This document shows positions 22,050-34,764 of a stretch of 64,000 nt of DNA, in pieces. Location of the stretch: the NCBI RefSeq assembly GCF_963259705.1, contig NC_081842.1, positions 60,338,787 through 60,402,786 of the forward strand. Reading direction: 5' to 3'. This DNA comes from Myotis daubentonii (Eukaryota > Chordata > Mammalia > Chiroptera > Vespertilionidae). Both the position numbers and the translations under genes were made by a program. The notes below the pieces were generated by a model that was not told the origin of the DNA, did not search any database, and saw only the letters and a list, made by a program, of their open reading frames with translations. Each line of letters starts with the position of its first letter. Position 1 is the stretch's first letter.

Positions 22050-23766
22050 GAGTTTACCCTTGAACAGTGCAGGGTTAGGGACACCATCACCCCCATGCAG
22101 TTTAAAATTCATATATAACTCTTGACTCCCTAAAAACATAACTACTACTAGCTTACTGTTGACCGGAAGCCTTATCAATAATATAAATAGCTAGTTAGCA
22201 CATATTTTGTATTGATATTATGTTCTTTTTTTAGATTTTCACATTTTAATTTCTTTTGAACATAAGTCACTTTTTGCAGCCTCGGAAACAGAATCAAATT
22301 AAGGCAGTCTAGTCCCCTAGGGATCGAGGCTAAATCTTGCAATCTTCAACAGAATGACATTATACTAGAATACAAGGTGCTCACAATGGGGTTATAAACT
22401 CTAAAGAACAGCCACTTACCTACATTTTTCCTTAGAAAACAGCCAAATGTCCAGTCCTTAAAGACATGATATACAGAACATCTTAATCTATAAAGGATAG
22501 AACTACCCAAATTATATAGTGCCCAACTGATTGGTGAACCAGATCAGGGTTGGCCAAGGAGTGGCGAACAGAGAAAGTGTTTACATTTTGAAAATTTGCT
22601 CTGAAGTTTAAAAAATTCCTGGTTGTTCTTAATAAGAAAGCAAGTAAAAAATATTACAGATGTATTCACACCAATAATTGATTTTGCCAAGGTCTTCCAT
22701 TAGAACATGAAGTTAAGGGATAGGAGATAAGATACTTAGATATTTTCAAAATAAATTACTTAGTAATAAGAAATGTGACGTACTGCATTCTTCCATTTGC
22801 CACAAGAACAAACTCACGATAAAGACTGTTTAAAATAAATGCTCAGCTCTAAAATAGGTGGTGGCAGAAACACTTTCCACTATAGAATGACTACCCACTT
22901 TTTCCAATTAACATTGCTATTCTTCCACGATACAAGTTCATGTGCAAAAACTTGTCAAGTTTTTGTCAGGGCCAGGAGATGAAAAACGGAGCATGCCCTA
23001 ATTAGCTAATTGTAAGCGCAGTTAACATCTTTAGGATGGACCCATAAAACCTGGCCAATGTTTTGTTAAACATCTGCAAACTGCAGAATTCCTTAGTCCT
23101 TAGCCGTCATTTCTGCTCAGTATCTTAAAGCTGAGCTCAGTCCCATCTGACTCTGCTCCTCAGGGCTGAGGTGGATGCTAATCAGCAAAGTCTGGAACTT
23201 CATTGTAGGAGTAACCTTGGTAGCCTTTGGGTACAGTATAGGCAATGTGCAGGTGGTAAATCCTGGCAGGAACACCAGGATGCCAATGAATGAGACTGGA
23301 CCTTTGTGGTCCTCCTCCCCTTTGCTGATATAGCCCACCAGCAGGAGAGAGCATATGATAAACAGAAAGGCACCAATCAAAACCAACACTGTAGCAAGTG
23401 CAGTGGTCATACATGAGCTCTCAGGAGAGCTTTCTTAAACTGAAGGGAAATGTAGCCATCATCTGTATTGGAGAGCACTGAGTATTTCCCTTACGACTGG
23501 GGATTCCAGGAGGCAGATTGGTACGAGATGGCATTGCAACACACTGACACAGCTATAGTCGGAGAGCCATGCCAAGTCACCTGCACATCAACAGCTCACT
23601 CATGGTTGGCAACAGAGATGCTCATGACACTATATACTATATTCTTACAATAAAGTATGCTAGAGAAAAGAAAATGTTATTAAGGAAAATACATTTATAG
23701 TATTATTGAAAATAATCTGTGTAGAAGAGGACTCGTGCAATTCAAACCCATGTTGTTGGCCAACTG
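22050..23766. mobile_element. MER44A-like DNA transposon, split by a retrocopy
   Basis: MER44A is a short non-autonomous Tigger-family (Tc1/mariner) element. The left arm is 22050-22225: tacccttgaacagtgcaggg, ttgactccctaaaaacata, ttactgttgaccggaagcc. The right arm is about 23626-23766: tcttacaataaagtatgcta, gttattaaggaaaatac, ending gttgttggccaactg followed by TA. The two arms join cleanly in the family consensus, so 22226-23625 is a later insert. The TMEM230 pseudogene is that insert. Confidence 0.8.
22226..23625 (-). pseudogene. TMEM230: TMEM230 processed pseudogene (retrocopy)
   Basis: TMEM230 is a small two-helix membrane protein of trafficking vesicles. On minus the copy has a 5' UTR of roughly 90 bases, an ATG at 23534-23532, an intron-less coding stretch to a stop at 23180-23178, about 950 bases of 3' UTR, an ATTAAA-type poly(A) signal at 22250-22245 and an A run at 22232-22226. 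Recognisable residues: MPSRTNL; NTDDGYI and [21 protein letters not shown] (first helix); [15 protein letters not shown] (second helix); [12 protein letters not shown] at the C-terminus. At least three frameshifts (near 23494, 23408 and 23262) break it. The missing introns and A tail show LINE-1-mediated origin. Not translated. Confidence 0.9.
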
Positions 23767-23768
23767 TA

Positions 23769-23893
23769 CTTCATTTTACGGATGAGAAAACTGAGGCTTA
23801 GTGAAGTTAAATAACTTACTTAATATCACACAGATGATAAGTGTCAGAGTCTGGATTCAAGTCTGTCTGATTCCAGAGTCATTAGCCTCTATT
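23769..23893 (-). repeat. MIR SINE, right half
   Basis: ttcattttacggatgagaaa, ctgaggcttagtgaagtta and gattcaagtctgtctgattc continue the MIR interrupted at 22050. Confidence 0.8.
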
Positions 23894-24189
23894 TAGTAAT
23901 TAAATTTAATATTGAATTTAATGTATCCCTCAATATAAACTTTAAAATGTATGCTAAAAATCATGTAGGTTGATGGTTTTTTTATGGTATTGCTTTAGCC
24001 ATCAGGTAATTCACCCTCACAAAGAATGTGCATTTGTTCTTACAATGCTTCTGATTGATCTAGTGTTGTGGTTTTCCGAACTCAATTTAGCAGTAGACTC
24101 TTTTACTAAACAAAATCTTACAATAGAAGACCGAATCAGCCACAGTCCTAGCATGGAAGATTCAAACACCAATGGGAAACTCAAAAAGT
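23894..24189. other. Unassigned sequence
   Basis: No repeat or coding segment recognised. Confidence 0.45.
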
Positions 24190-24640
24190 GTGATTGAAGG
24201 GGGTTTAATGAAGGGACTAGTCACAAAAGTTGGGTAGGGTAAAGGGACAACTGCAAAGGAAGGGAAAGCACCTCAGGGCTAGCCACAGTGGGATGGCATG
24301 GATCCTTTGGCCTGGAGGGTCAACAGAGTGGGCAGAGTGGTTCCCAGAGCCAGGCAAGAACTGTGGCTATAGGAGGGGCCATCAGATAGGAGATGTGGAC
24401 TTTCATAACGGAATGTCGCCATTGACAAGCCACAGCCTAGAAAGGGTCAGTGGAATAAGTACTTCTGCTTCGTTCTCCTTCTGCCCTCAATCTACTGATA
24501 CTCCTGTCATTGGCTGAGCCCAATGGAAAGCTAGAGGGCAAGAGAACCCAAAAGATGCAGTCCACAGAAGTCAGCTTCCTGGGGGCAAAGAGCAAGACGC
24601 AGAAGGGCACAGGAAGGACTTAAACAGGCAAACAGAATAG
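24190..24640. repeat. Ancient interspersed repeat, family not assigned
   Basis: Phrases gggggtttaatgaaggga, caagaactgtggctatagga and gaaagggtcagtggaataag suggest the same old family as 14510-15060. Too decayed to name. Confidence 0.4.
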
Positions 24641-25974
24641 CCAGCACAGAACCAAATACACACAACTCAAAAGCAGAGAGTTTCTCTTGTTGAATTGGGG
24701 TGGGAGGGTTCAGAGGCTCCAGCTTGCCTCTCTCTACACTCACAGCAATCTCTGGGTCACCTTTGTCAAACCCTAGTGCTCTGGTCTAGTCCTTATGTTA
24801 TAAATATGTTGGTCACCATCAACCACAGGTCTATGTGCTTTACAAAATCAATATGCAATGTAGGTAAGATCACCTGGATGCAATAGGACAATGAGAGGTG
24901 TCAGACATGTTGCTGGTTCAAGGTCCCAGGCCCAGGAAAGAATAGTCTGATTGCACACATAATCATACCAAGGGTCCCCTGAACGTGGGAACCTAAGGGC
25001 TGAATGAAATGCCTATAGGATGTATAGGGCAGCTGAGGACCCTCATTTACCCCTGGACAGGCATTGGGTTTGTAGGCTAAGGGGCTTCACCTATGTGAAT
25101 CCTCCCAAAGGGATTCACAATTAAGCTTGATGGTCCATCAGATTAGAGAGAGGACTTTGTGTGCAAATGCTTTGAAATCTGCAATTATTCACAAGAACAA
25201 GTAAGGAGATGGATGAGAGGGGAGAGAGGGGTAAATATACAGGATAGTTGGGAAAAGAATTATGTAGACAAAGAACCAATTAATCTGAAAAGTGACCACA
25301 GAGTGCCCATCCCTAACAAAATACAAAATCCAATGCTGTTACTATCAGCTGAGAAGCAATACCCTCCAAATGTGCTATGATGTCTGAATCACAGCCTGGC
25401 CTCTCGTCGGGGCTGCTGCAGGTCCATCTGTCATTGGGCAGAGCTGCTGAGCACACCCTCTGCTGCTATGCAGAGAAGTCTGACCGGGGAAGCCAGAACT
25501 AGGATGGAGATGGGGTTGGGGAGGAGAGGCACCTGCACACAGGAGCCAGACAGCCAGGTAATCTGTCACTGGGGCTGCCACTCAAGCTCTTAGTTCATTG
25601 GAGAGAGAATTGTTTGGGGGGGGGGGGGGGAGATGGAAGATGTTTTAATCTCAGTAGCTAGCGTGGCCTTCACAGGGAACAAAAATAAGCTGAACAGCAG
25701 AGAAAGACACAGCTGTTCTCTGCTTTCTGAGGAGTCTCCAAATCTCTTTTTATTACATGTTGGTGCAGCTGCCCAGCCAGAAGAGCACAAGTTACTTCCG
25801 TGACAGGTGAAGGTAGAGGACAAGGTGCTATGAGATGCAGCCTATATCTATCCTGTATCCCCTTCCATGCTATTGCCCAGGCCCTGCCTCTTCACTGCAT
25901 GTCTCTCCTCCAGGCTGGCGAGTTTTCTCTTACTAACATAAAACATTTGCCACACATGAGCTAGAACAAATCAT
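24641..25974. other. Unassigned sequence
   Basis: No repeat family or exon recognised. A pure G run lies at about 25616-25630. Confidence 0.4.
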
Positions 25975-26165
25975 TTTACATGTGTTATCACATCTAGTCT
26001 TCAAAGCAGTACTATGAGGGAGGTACTATTGCCATGTGTCTATTCAGATGGGAAATTATTACTTGAAGAGGTCAAGCAACTCAGTAAATAAAAGGCAGGC
26101 TGGAGTTTGAGCACCCAGCACCCTGATTTCAGTATCTGTGCGCTTAACCACTAGACCATCCTATC
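25975..26165 (-). repeat. MIR SINE, antisense
   Basis: Well-preserved order: tgttatcacatctagtcttc, ctatgagggaggtactattg, aagaggtcaagcaactcag, gtgcgcttaaccactagacc. Confidence 0.85.
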
Positions 26166-27085
26166 TTGTCCTTATATGGTTATGGCTTTGCTTCTTCTGT
26201 TCTCTGAGCCAGCCTGGCCTCCATGTTTCTGACCTTGGACTGGTCACTTAATTGTTGATTTCCAATTATTTCCTCTGTCACAGGTGCTGAAAGGGAAGGT
26301 CAGATCCCCCTCGCCTGGCTTTTCTCTCCTCCTCATGAGAGTCCGTTGAGGTCCATCCTGGGGGAAAGGCGGTCAGCGAGGGGAAAGCACGCAGACCTCT
26401 CCCTCAGAGGGCCACACCTCATCGGCTTAGAATCCCATGTTCAGACCCTGATTTTCGATGCAGAACCCTGCCTAGAAATGTTCCACTGAGTCCAGAAAGC
26501 CTCCCCAAACCCTCTTATAAGGGGAAGGAAGCTGAGCTATTAGCCTGAACCCATGGCTGTGCCCATAAAAAGTGATACTCATGTGGCAAAGCTGAGTCGG
26601 AGAGAAGAGGAAAATGACTCACACCCCACCAAGTACTTTCAGAAGATTAAGCCTGTGTTAAACACTCACATTTGGGAATTGGAATATAATTCAGGAAGCT
26701 ATTTCCCTTGGTTAAAATACTACATGGGTTTGGAGAAGGCCTTTGGTTATTTATAACAATTAAAATTGCTGAAGAAAATGAAAAAGCTAGGCATCTATTT
26801 AGTATTTCTTGAAAAAAATTAGACAATGTTTATGGTTCATGTGTACATTTTAGTATTACCAGAATAAGATTTTAAGTTGTTTGCTCTCTATGTGTGACAT
26901 GGAACTTCATGCTGCAATTTCATGTCCTCTGCCTTCTATTTTTCCTAAGTAACACTCTATCCATTATTCTGGTATGTTTGGCATATGCATATATTTATAC
27001 ATATGTGCTCCCTTGTATATAAAAGAAAATATTAATTTGAGAAGATTTGAGAGAAAGTTTAAGTAAATTATGGAAGCAGCTACTT
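26166..27085. other. Unassigned sequence
   Basis: Nothing recognised. Confidence 0.45.
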
Positions 27086-27093
27086 TACCACTT

Positions 27094-27339
27094 AAAAAAA
27101 AAAATCCTTACCCGAGAATATTTTTTCCATTGATCTTCAGAGAGAGAGAGGATGGGAGGGAGGAGTGGAGAGAGAGAAACATTGATGTGAGAGAGACACA
27201 TTGACTGGTTGCCTCCCTTGAGCCCAGACTGGGTCCGGGGATCAAACCTGCAACTGAGATATGTGCCCTTGACCAGGAATCAAACCTGTGACCCTTTGGT
27301 CTGTGGGTGATGCTCTAACCACTGAGAAAACCGGCCAGG
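27094..27339 (-). repeat. Ves-related SINE, older subtype, antisense
   Basis: An A run (27093-27103), then a GA-rich body and a degraded tRNA-like head (ctctaaccactgagaaaacc). A short duplication cactt may remain at the edges. Confidence 0.75.
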
Positions 27340-27345
27340 CACTTT

Positions 27346-28109
27346 GGTTTTTCTTTCTCTATTCTGCCCCCTCTATGTGATACAAACTTTGTCATCTGCT
27401 TTCAAGAACAAAAGGGTATGTGGGATTATACACATTTGGAGTTATATCAGTGGTTATCCATGGATTTAGTCTCTAAAGCAGAATTCATTTTAGTTTTTGT
27501 ACTAGGGCACATCTGGTTGTAGGGAAGAGAAATGTACTTAAAATAACTCAAGTAAAGGGGGACTCGGAGTTTATTATAAGGATACAGATGTCCTACAAAT
27601 CAAAGCAGAAGAGCCCAATCAGCAAACAGCAGCAACAGCAATTCTCAGTTTTCAATCTAGGATTCCAGCATCAACTTTAGCCAGCTCCCATTGCCATCAA
27701 CTTCTAGGCTTCTTTTTTAACCAATTGATCCTTTTCTAAAGGACTAATATGATTTTGTCATTTCCTGCTGGGAGGACTCCTTGAGCTCCAGAATACCATA
27801 GTGAGAAGTCCAAATGCCACCCACAGCACACGCAGCTTCTCGAGCCCCAGCAGTCTTCCCAGCCCTGCCTCCCGCCACCTTCTACCCCATGCACAAGATG
27901 CCTGCACCTGACTGGTAACCTGCTGAGAAATGTTGGCATTATGTATTTAATGTTCGTATTGATCCTGTGTGTTTAAACAAATTTCACAGAACTTTAAAGA
28001 TGGATATGATCCCACATTAATGCTTTCTACCATTCATTACTTGTGTATCTATTTCAATTACATTATAAGTTAAGCAGGATTGTGAACTAGTCTAAGTACC
28101 ATATCTATT
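27346..28109. other. Unassigned; possible old repeat at 27540-27700
   Basis: The phrase actcggagtttattataagg resembles old LTR-class repeats, but no family can be named. Nothing else recognised. Confidence 0.3.
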
Positions 28110-28435
28110 GTTTCTGATTAGCTCCATAGGTATGTGTAACGCACTTACCATATGTCAGGCACTCTCCACATTTATTACATAAAGATGAAAAGTGAAGTCC
28201 CTGACTTTAGGAAGTTCACAGTCTAGCTGGGAAAGAAGACAGACAGGTAAACAGATAACTGATACAATGTGACAAGTGTGGGAATGGAAATACACAGGCA
28301 GTACTCTAGGAATGCAAGATAGGTTCATTTTACTCCATGTGTCATGGAAAACTGCAGGGAGGAGAGTTGAAATTTGATCTGGGAACTTGATAAGAGGGAG
28401 AAGGCAGTTCCAAGCACAGAGCAGCAAAAGCAAAG
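28110..28435 (-). repeat. LINE-2, antisense
   Basis: Starts near accatatgtcaggcactctc, then gtccctgactttaggaagtt, aagacagacaggtaaacag and ggcagttccaagcacagagc. The order is that of reverse-complement L2. Confidence 0.75.
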
Positions 28436-28837
28436 GTGAGAGTCACATGCAGACACCTGCCAGGACATCAGCTGACCCTGAACTACTATCCTTTTTCTCT
28501 CTCTGAGGATCTGCAACAAAGGCTTGAATAGATTTTCCTTTTGAACTTTCAAAACCCAAAGCATCTAATCATCCCTTTTTCTGTCCACAGTAACTATTGA
28601 GTTCAGACTCCAGAGGCTCCTCTACACCTGCCTGTCTGAAAGAAACCACCCTCAGAGTCCACACTAATTGCCCTTCTAAAGCAGAGTCCTTCGTGGTTCC
28701 AAGGTGCTTTATGGCATCTCTCTTTCTACAGAAAAGAAAGAGAAACTTCATTTCTGAAAAGTTTCCCTGTTACATGTATTTCTTTTCAGAACATTTGTTC
28801 TCAGCCTTGACTGTTAGATTCGATTTAACTAGGCAGA
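28436..28837. other. Unassigned sequence
   Basis: Nothing recognised. Confidence 0.4.
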
Positions 28838-28980
28838 TTTTAAAGATGCTAATGCCCAGGCAGCACCCAGAACAATTAAATCAAAATTTCTGAGAGCAGG
28901 ATTCAGCTATAGCATTTTTTAAAGGGCCCTCTCACCCAGATGATTCCAATGTGAAGCTAAGGTTAAGAAGCACTGATTCA
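28838..28980. mobile_element. MER5-type MITE, partial
   Basis: Contains ttttaaagatgctaatgccc, a degraded mid part, and ctcacccagatgattccaatg with the end taagaagcactg. The left end is missing. Confidence 0.65.
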
Positions 28981-31900
28981 GAGTTTATGGGGATCTCCGC
29001 TTAATATCGATGTTTAATTATCTGATTCTAATCTTCTCTGACAAGAGTTGGAGTACCTGTGGATTCAGAGGTAGAATGGACAGACATCCCCAAAGTTTGC
29101 TGTTATTCGTCCCCAAAGTAAAATTTGTCTCTTCCTGTTTAGGTTTATTTCAGTCGTGTGGTCTTTCTCAAGGATCCTTTCCCTGACGTGCTTGTATCTT
29201 TCTCTCAGGCTCACGCTTCAGCTCAGGAGATGGGTTTTGGCCAAGTGGCTTTAAGAGAAAGGTGTGAGGCCTATGCCATCACTGGTTCATTACTTCTGTA
29301 ACTAGGAGATCTCCTCGGTTTTAAGGATGAAGACTCCTGTGCCTTCACCCCCCTTGAGGGTATTCTTTGGAACTAAATCTTTGCAGTTCCCTCTTCCTGT
29401 CTAGCCTGGTCTGAGGCCCTGACAAATAGGCTGAAATCAGAATCAGTGCAGGTCTCTCCACTGCCTAATCCTCCCCACGTGCCGTGAGCGAAGGAATGAG
29501 GGGAACGGAGAGATCCTGACCCCAGAAGGCAAGGGAAGAACTTCAGGTTGGGAGCAGAAGGATAATCAGCCCTCATCCTGAGACATGAGGCCTGCTCTCC
29601 TTCTCTCTCCCCAATTTGAGGGTAGAGATTGTGAAAAGGCAGAATGCAAGGGAAGCTGAGCAGCAGAGAGAAGAGGGAGCCAAGAAGCTAGCCCACCAGA
29701 AAGTCAGAGGCAGAGTGGGGAAGGGAGAAAATCAGAGCCCCAACAATCACGTTGACAGTGCAGGAAAACTAAGCCAGATCAGACAAGAGAGCTGACGCTG
29801 CAGTCCATTGAGTCAGAAAGAGCTGATTCCTCATCACATTAACCAGCTAGCGCCTGGGGATGAGGCAGCCCACACAAGTGTTGGCTGTAGCCAGGATGCT
29901 CGTTTGTCAGCACCGAAGTGACACCATGTAAATTCACAGGCAGATGCCAAACTAGATGAAAACGCATGATTCACTCAGTGTCTGTGGGGCACACCCGGCT
30001 AACTGGGTGACCTCTAAGGCCCCTTCTGGCTTTTGCATTCTCTGATCCCGAGTGACTGCCATGAGCCTGGCATGTCCCAGAAAGTGCACTTGGGAGAATG
30101 TCCAAAGAGCTTTGTCCAGATGCTAGTGTGTTTTATGCGAAAAAATGAGGGGTCCCCACGCCAAGGGGAGGAAATTGCCCAGAGTCAGTTTCCAACAGGG
30201 GAATGGCTGCTTCCGTGTTCCATTCTTCCTAAGTAGTCCTCTAAACAGTGTACACATGCAGAGCCAGTGTCTCTGATCAGTCCCTACCCAGGCAATGAGA
30301 TTTCGTTTTTCCTGGCAGAGGTCTGGCTCTTCTTCCTGGTTGTGCATAGATGGCATTCCTGTGGGGCCACACTATAGAAGGCATACCCACCTCCTGCTGC
30401 TATTAGCAATCTGTCCACCCTTTTGTGGCTTTCTAAACTTACTTGTTCAAAGGCACCATGGGAGTCTTGGTCTTTATTTCTGATCCCTCCAGGTAGTAAA
30501 GATTGTGCCAGTTCCTTCTGGACTGAGAACTAGAGTCAGCAGAGAACTCAGCGGAAATGGGGGCCCTGCAAGAATGGAAGCGGACCATGTGTTCCCCCCA
30601 CGTGCGTAACAGGTGTCTGTTCTCATGCTGAGGTAGCATCTGTATCACCGCATTCTGTCCCCACCAGACCCTTTCCTCATTCTCTTTTTATCACTTATTC
30701 TGGCTGTTCTTCTTCCTGTCAACAACAATTCATAATGATGTCTCATATAATGCTCCTCTCATCATGGTTCAGCATAAACAGTGAAATTGTAATGGAAAGG
30801 ATAAACAAAATCCCACTTACACAATTCTTTGTCTGCATATGAAAACCAGGGGAAAGACTTAAAATATTTCACTTCTAATCATGAGTTGGGAGCATTGGAA
30901 AAGTTTTGATTATAATCACTTTCTTTTCTAAAAAAAAATTATACTTCATGAATTTTCGTATAATAAAATCTCTGTAAATACAATCCCAACTACTGGGGCT
31001 GGGTTCACCTGAGAATGATTCCCATGGTTCTATATTTTTAAAGGAGACAGAGTACAAGAAAAAAAAATTAGACATCATGGATTTAAATTTTTTTAAAGAG
31101 TAACTTTAAAGCATATCCTTATGTCCATATGAATTGATGCAATCTTACAAACATCTGCTGGGGCACATTATTTTCAATAATAAGTGATGGACAGAAAGAT
31201 TCATTCATGCTACAAAATCCTCAAACTCTGAAGAAACATTCTATTTTCTGTTAATTCCATATCTCCAAATTACTCAGAGTTGTGAGAATGAATAACTTGA
31301 GCTCAGAAGGGAAACACATGTCAGTCACCTTTGCCATGCCTGTGGATAAGGCACATCTCCAGATGAAAAATCCAGGTTAAATGTGAGAACTCAAAAAATC
31401 TGGGAGTTTTGAGCCAGAAAAAAAAAAATTTTTCTCTGAGAGGGGTTGAGAAGACCAGTTCTTAGGCAATAGACTATAAACAGACCCCCAGAGTCCATAT
31501 AGCCACGGTAAGGCTGAAATTTGAAAGGAAAAGTAGGAGACATGAATTTTCACCCTGCCTTCAGACCAAAGTGTATTTGTTTTAGGAAAAGAAGATTTGA
31601 CTATCAGGTAAGTTTCTGGTATCTTTACTAGTATGTGTAGGACTGAAAAGATATGCTGCACTTTAAAAATCAGATCATTGTGAGATGATCATTTTTAAAA
31701 TTTATGCTCATTTGTATTTATTTTCCCACTCCATTAAATTACTGAAAGTCACCATCATTTATTATCTTTTTTTGAAATTATTTTTCCTACCTTACATAAT
31801 ATAACTTCTTCATTATAGCCTTTGATTTTGGACTATATCTACCTGTCCTACTTGGCCCACTATCGTATGATTGCATTTACTAAGATGGAAAATAAGACTA

Positions 31901-32364
31901 TTATGTAAAGAGTCATATGTAAGGTTGAAAATTTTTCCTGACTAAATTGGCAAGAAAAGTTCACGTCACATAACTATTACAGATTAATGTTTAATAATCT
32001 TAGAAAATAGTAAAGGAGCCTGAAGATTGGGAATAGACAATATTTGTCTAGTTAACAACAGTGGCAAGGTAAAAGAGAGAGTAACTCCCTGTATGACTAG
32101 GAACTATGGACAAAGAAGTATAAAATTACAAACAGACTTCTTTATGATGGTGTGAAGCACACAGATAAAGAAGTGACCATCAGGAGCCAATATATGATCC
32201 AAAAAAGAAAATCAGTTTCCTTCATTAGGAGTAGATGTTTTGCTAAATAAAAGGGACATAAAGACAAATTATAATTTTAGTAAGTCTTAGAATGTCATGG
32301 ACAAGATGCTTTGGTGTGAGATAGGATGATGGTTTGAGGAGTGTGTGGAAGTTTCGTTAGAATG
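28981..32364. other. Longest repeat-poor stretch of the window
   Basis: About 3.4 kb with no recognised mobile element and no coding segment. Open frames reach about 90 codons without motifs. The part at 29100-30650 is less AT-rich than its surroundings. If the window holds conserved non-coding sequence, this is the most likely place. Confidence 0.4.
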
Positions 32365-32485
32365 TGTCACTTTCTCCCACTGGACTATGAGCTCAAGGCC
32401 AGAAAAGAGCATATTTTATATTTCTCTGTTTCTCTGGAACTTACTTCAATGCCTGACAAATAGCAAATACCCATTCCATTTTTCC
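32365..32485 (+). repeat. LINE-2 3' end, sense
   Basis: ccactggactatgagctcaa, gtttctctggaacttacttc, caatgcctgacaaatagcaa. The usual order of the L2 3' terminus. Confidence 0.65.
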
Positions 32486-32489
32486 TGGA

Positions 32490-32859
32490 GTCATGGCACT
32501 TAAACAAGTCTACTCAAAATGAATTTTTTAATGGATGCAGGTCCACCACAAAAGAATTCTTAAGTGGCATGTTTTAAATACTCTGAGCATGACCATTGCC
32601 CTGTTCAACATTCTAATACCAGCAATGAGTAAGTAAAATGTAAAGGCAAGTGGTCCAGTGCATAAGAATCAGAAACTAATAACCAGAAAGAGGATAGTGG
32701 GCCTATGTCTCATAATACGTAATATAAAACACATACAGAATAGATGTCAATAGCTATTTTCTTCATTGATCTTACCTCAAAGGCCGGGAAATGATCAATA
32801 CTATTTTCTTAACTTTTAAAAAGATCAATCATGCTATTCTCAAGGTTTAATATCCATGG
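32490..32859. other. Unassigned sequence
   Basis: Nothing recognised. Confidence 0.4.
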
Positions 32860-32967
32860 TGGTTGGGACAACTAGACATCCACATGTGGACCCCTATCTC
32901 ACACCATGTGCAAAAATTAACTCAAAATGAACCCAACCCGTGGCAATGTTAAACATGGCAGATTAGG
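32860..32967 (+). repeat. LINE-1 ORF2 fragment, sense
   Basis: gggacaactagacatccaca followed by gacccctatctcacacc and aaaaattaactcaaaatga: a short decayed ORF2 piece just upstream of a Ves. Confidence 0.7.
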
Positions 32968-33194
32968 CCCTGACTGGTTTGGCTCAGTGGATAGAGCATC
33001 AGCCTGCGGACTGAAGGGTCCTGGGTTCGATTCCAGTCAAGGGCATGTACCTTGGTTGTGGGCACATCCCCAGTAGGAGGTGTGCAGGAGGCAGCTGATT
33101 GATGTTTCTCTCTCATCGATGTTTCTAACTCTCTATCCCTTTCCCTTCCTCTCTGTAAAAAAAAATCAATAAGATATATATATTTTAAAAAAAA
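32968..33194 (+). repeat. Ves SINE, sense
   Basis: The tRNA-like head carries A-box (tggctcagtggatagagc) and B-box (gggttcgattcc) sequences of the RNA polymerase III promoter, followed by the Ves body and an aaaaaatcaataa tail. A perfect 16-bp duplication, aacatggcagattagg, lies at 32952-32967 and 33195-33210. Confidence 0.95.
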
Positions 33195-33210
33195 AACATG
33201 GCAGATTAGG

Positions 33211-33708
33211 CATACAAATATCTTTTATATTTCAGCAGCCCACTAAACTGAAAGTAAAGTAATTTTGTTTTTATTCATTAGGTCAAAGAGAATTAGACAA
33301 AAAACTTAATGGATGAAGGAATAATAGTTGTCTTAGCAGAAAGGCGGAAGCAACAAAAATACTTATAAAGTGTGATTCCAATGAGAAGTTAAGTGATTTC
33401 TTCCTTAGAATTTCTGAAAAGCTCAGGACATGGAAGGACAGGAGCCCCTGGAGACAGATGCAAGAACAAAGCTAACAGAAAACTGGTTGAAATTAATATG
33501 CACCCCCCACCCCAAGAAAAAAGAAAGAAAAAGAAAAGTAAAAAGAAGTCAATATGCCAAATGCTATAACTCGTAGGTTGCTTCCATTATCTATTCTTGC
33601 ATGAGACTACATATTATTTCTTGGAAAAATGGACTAGGGAGACTCTGAATTTGGGAATGCTAGAGTCACTAGAGGAGGAGTGAGAGTTGGAGCTAAAAAT
33701 AGGGGAAA
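33211..33708. other. Unassigned sequence
   Basis: Nothing recognised. A purine-rich run lies near 33515-33550. Confidence 0.4.
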
Positions 33709-33720
33709 TAAATGAAGTCT

Positions 33721-33935
33721 GGCCTGGCTGGTGTGGCTCAGTGATTGAGTACAACCTATGAACCAGAAGGTCATGGTTTAATTCCTGGTTAGGGCACATC
33801 CCTGGGTTGTGGGCTCAATCCCTAGTGGGGAGTGTGCAGGAGGCAGCTGATCAATGATTCTCTCTCATCATTAATGTTTTTCTCTCTCTCTCTCCCTCTC
33901 TGAAATCAACAAAAATATATTAACAAAACAGAACA
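33721..33935 (+). repeat. Ves SINE, sense, older subfamily
   Basis: The head reads ggcctggctggtgtggctcag with the loop gaaccagaaggtcatgg, a version shared with the copies at 43632 and 50630. Duplication aaatgaagtct / aaatgaaagtct at the edges. Confidence 0.85.
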
Positions 33936-34700
33936 AATGAAAGTCTGCACATTGAATAAGACTGTTTCCCCTCCGCTCTGCTTCCTCCTATTAGCTCTCC
34001 TCACAAAGACTAGAGTATTGGCCTCAAACAAAAAACTGGGGATTTTTCTCTGGAGAAACAGAATGACTCCAGAGAAAATACAACTATCTAATACTGGCAT
34101 TTGCAGGTCCTCAGTGAAAAAGTGATGTGGCCGCTCTGTCACCCTACACTGCTCCCACGCACAGAGCCCCCAGTTTTATAGTCCTCATTCTTTCATATGA
34201 AAGGTCAGACAGGGTGACCAGACATTTGAAGGAAGTTTTTAATATGAAAAATAGACCAAAATAACTTGGGGGGTGGGTGGGTAGAGCACAGAAAAAAACA
34301 GTGAAAATGAAAGGAAAAGAAAACATGTCTTCAAACAGAATATACATAACTTAATGTCTTGGAGGGGGGGAGAGAAGTTATTGCATCTATGAAGTAAAAA
34401 TAGAGAGGGGAGAACAATTGGAGGCTAAGAGAGAACTTTTTATAAATAAAAAATATGATAAAAATTAAAATGCAATAGAAGGCTTAGAAGACAAAGAAAT
34501 GGAAAGCTCTCAAATATAGGATAAATGGCAAAGATATGGATAATATAAGGTAAATGATTTAAAAAAATAGACTCAGAAAATAACAGCAGAAGATATATGA
34601 GATAATTCCAGGCGGGGAATGAATCATGAACAAAGGATTGAAATGATTGACCTTTTCAGTATCAACTCTGGAAACTGTAAGATATTGGAGAAATATCTTC
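33936..34700. other. Unassigned AT-rich sequence
   Basis: Nothing recognised apart from short G runs near 34267 and 34364. Confidence 0.4.
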
Positions 34701-34714
34701 AAAAGTCTAAGGGA

Positions 34715-34764
34715 GGAAAAGAGGGGCATCTGTGGTACTTTCAACAATAAAGATAAATTTTTTT
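34715..34764 (+). repeat. Extremely truncated LINE-1 insertion (50 bp)
   Basis: Only the last bases of the bat L1 3' UTR (ggcatctgtggtactttcaa, caataaagataaa, T/A tail) are present. A 14-bp duplication aaaagt(c/g)taaggga at 34701-34714 and 34765-34778 shows that this was a complete target-primed insertion rather than a deletion remnant. Confidence 0.88.

Noticed and set aside
32968..33040. tRNA-like sequence with A and B boxes
   Set aside because: It is the head of a Ves SINE; the body and tail follow, and no cloverleaf-complete tRNA is present. The same holds for the other Ves heads.
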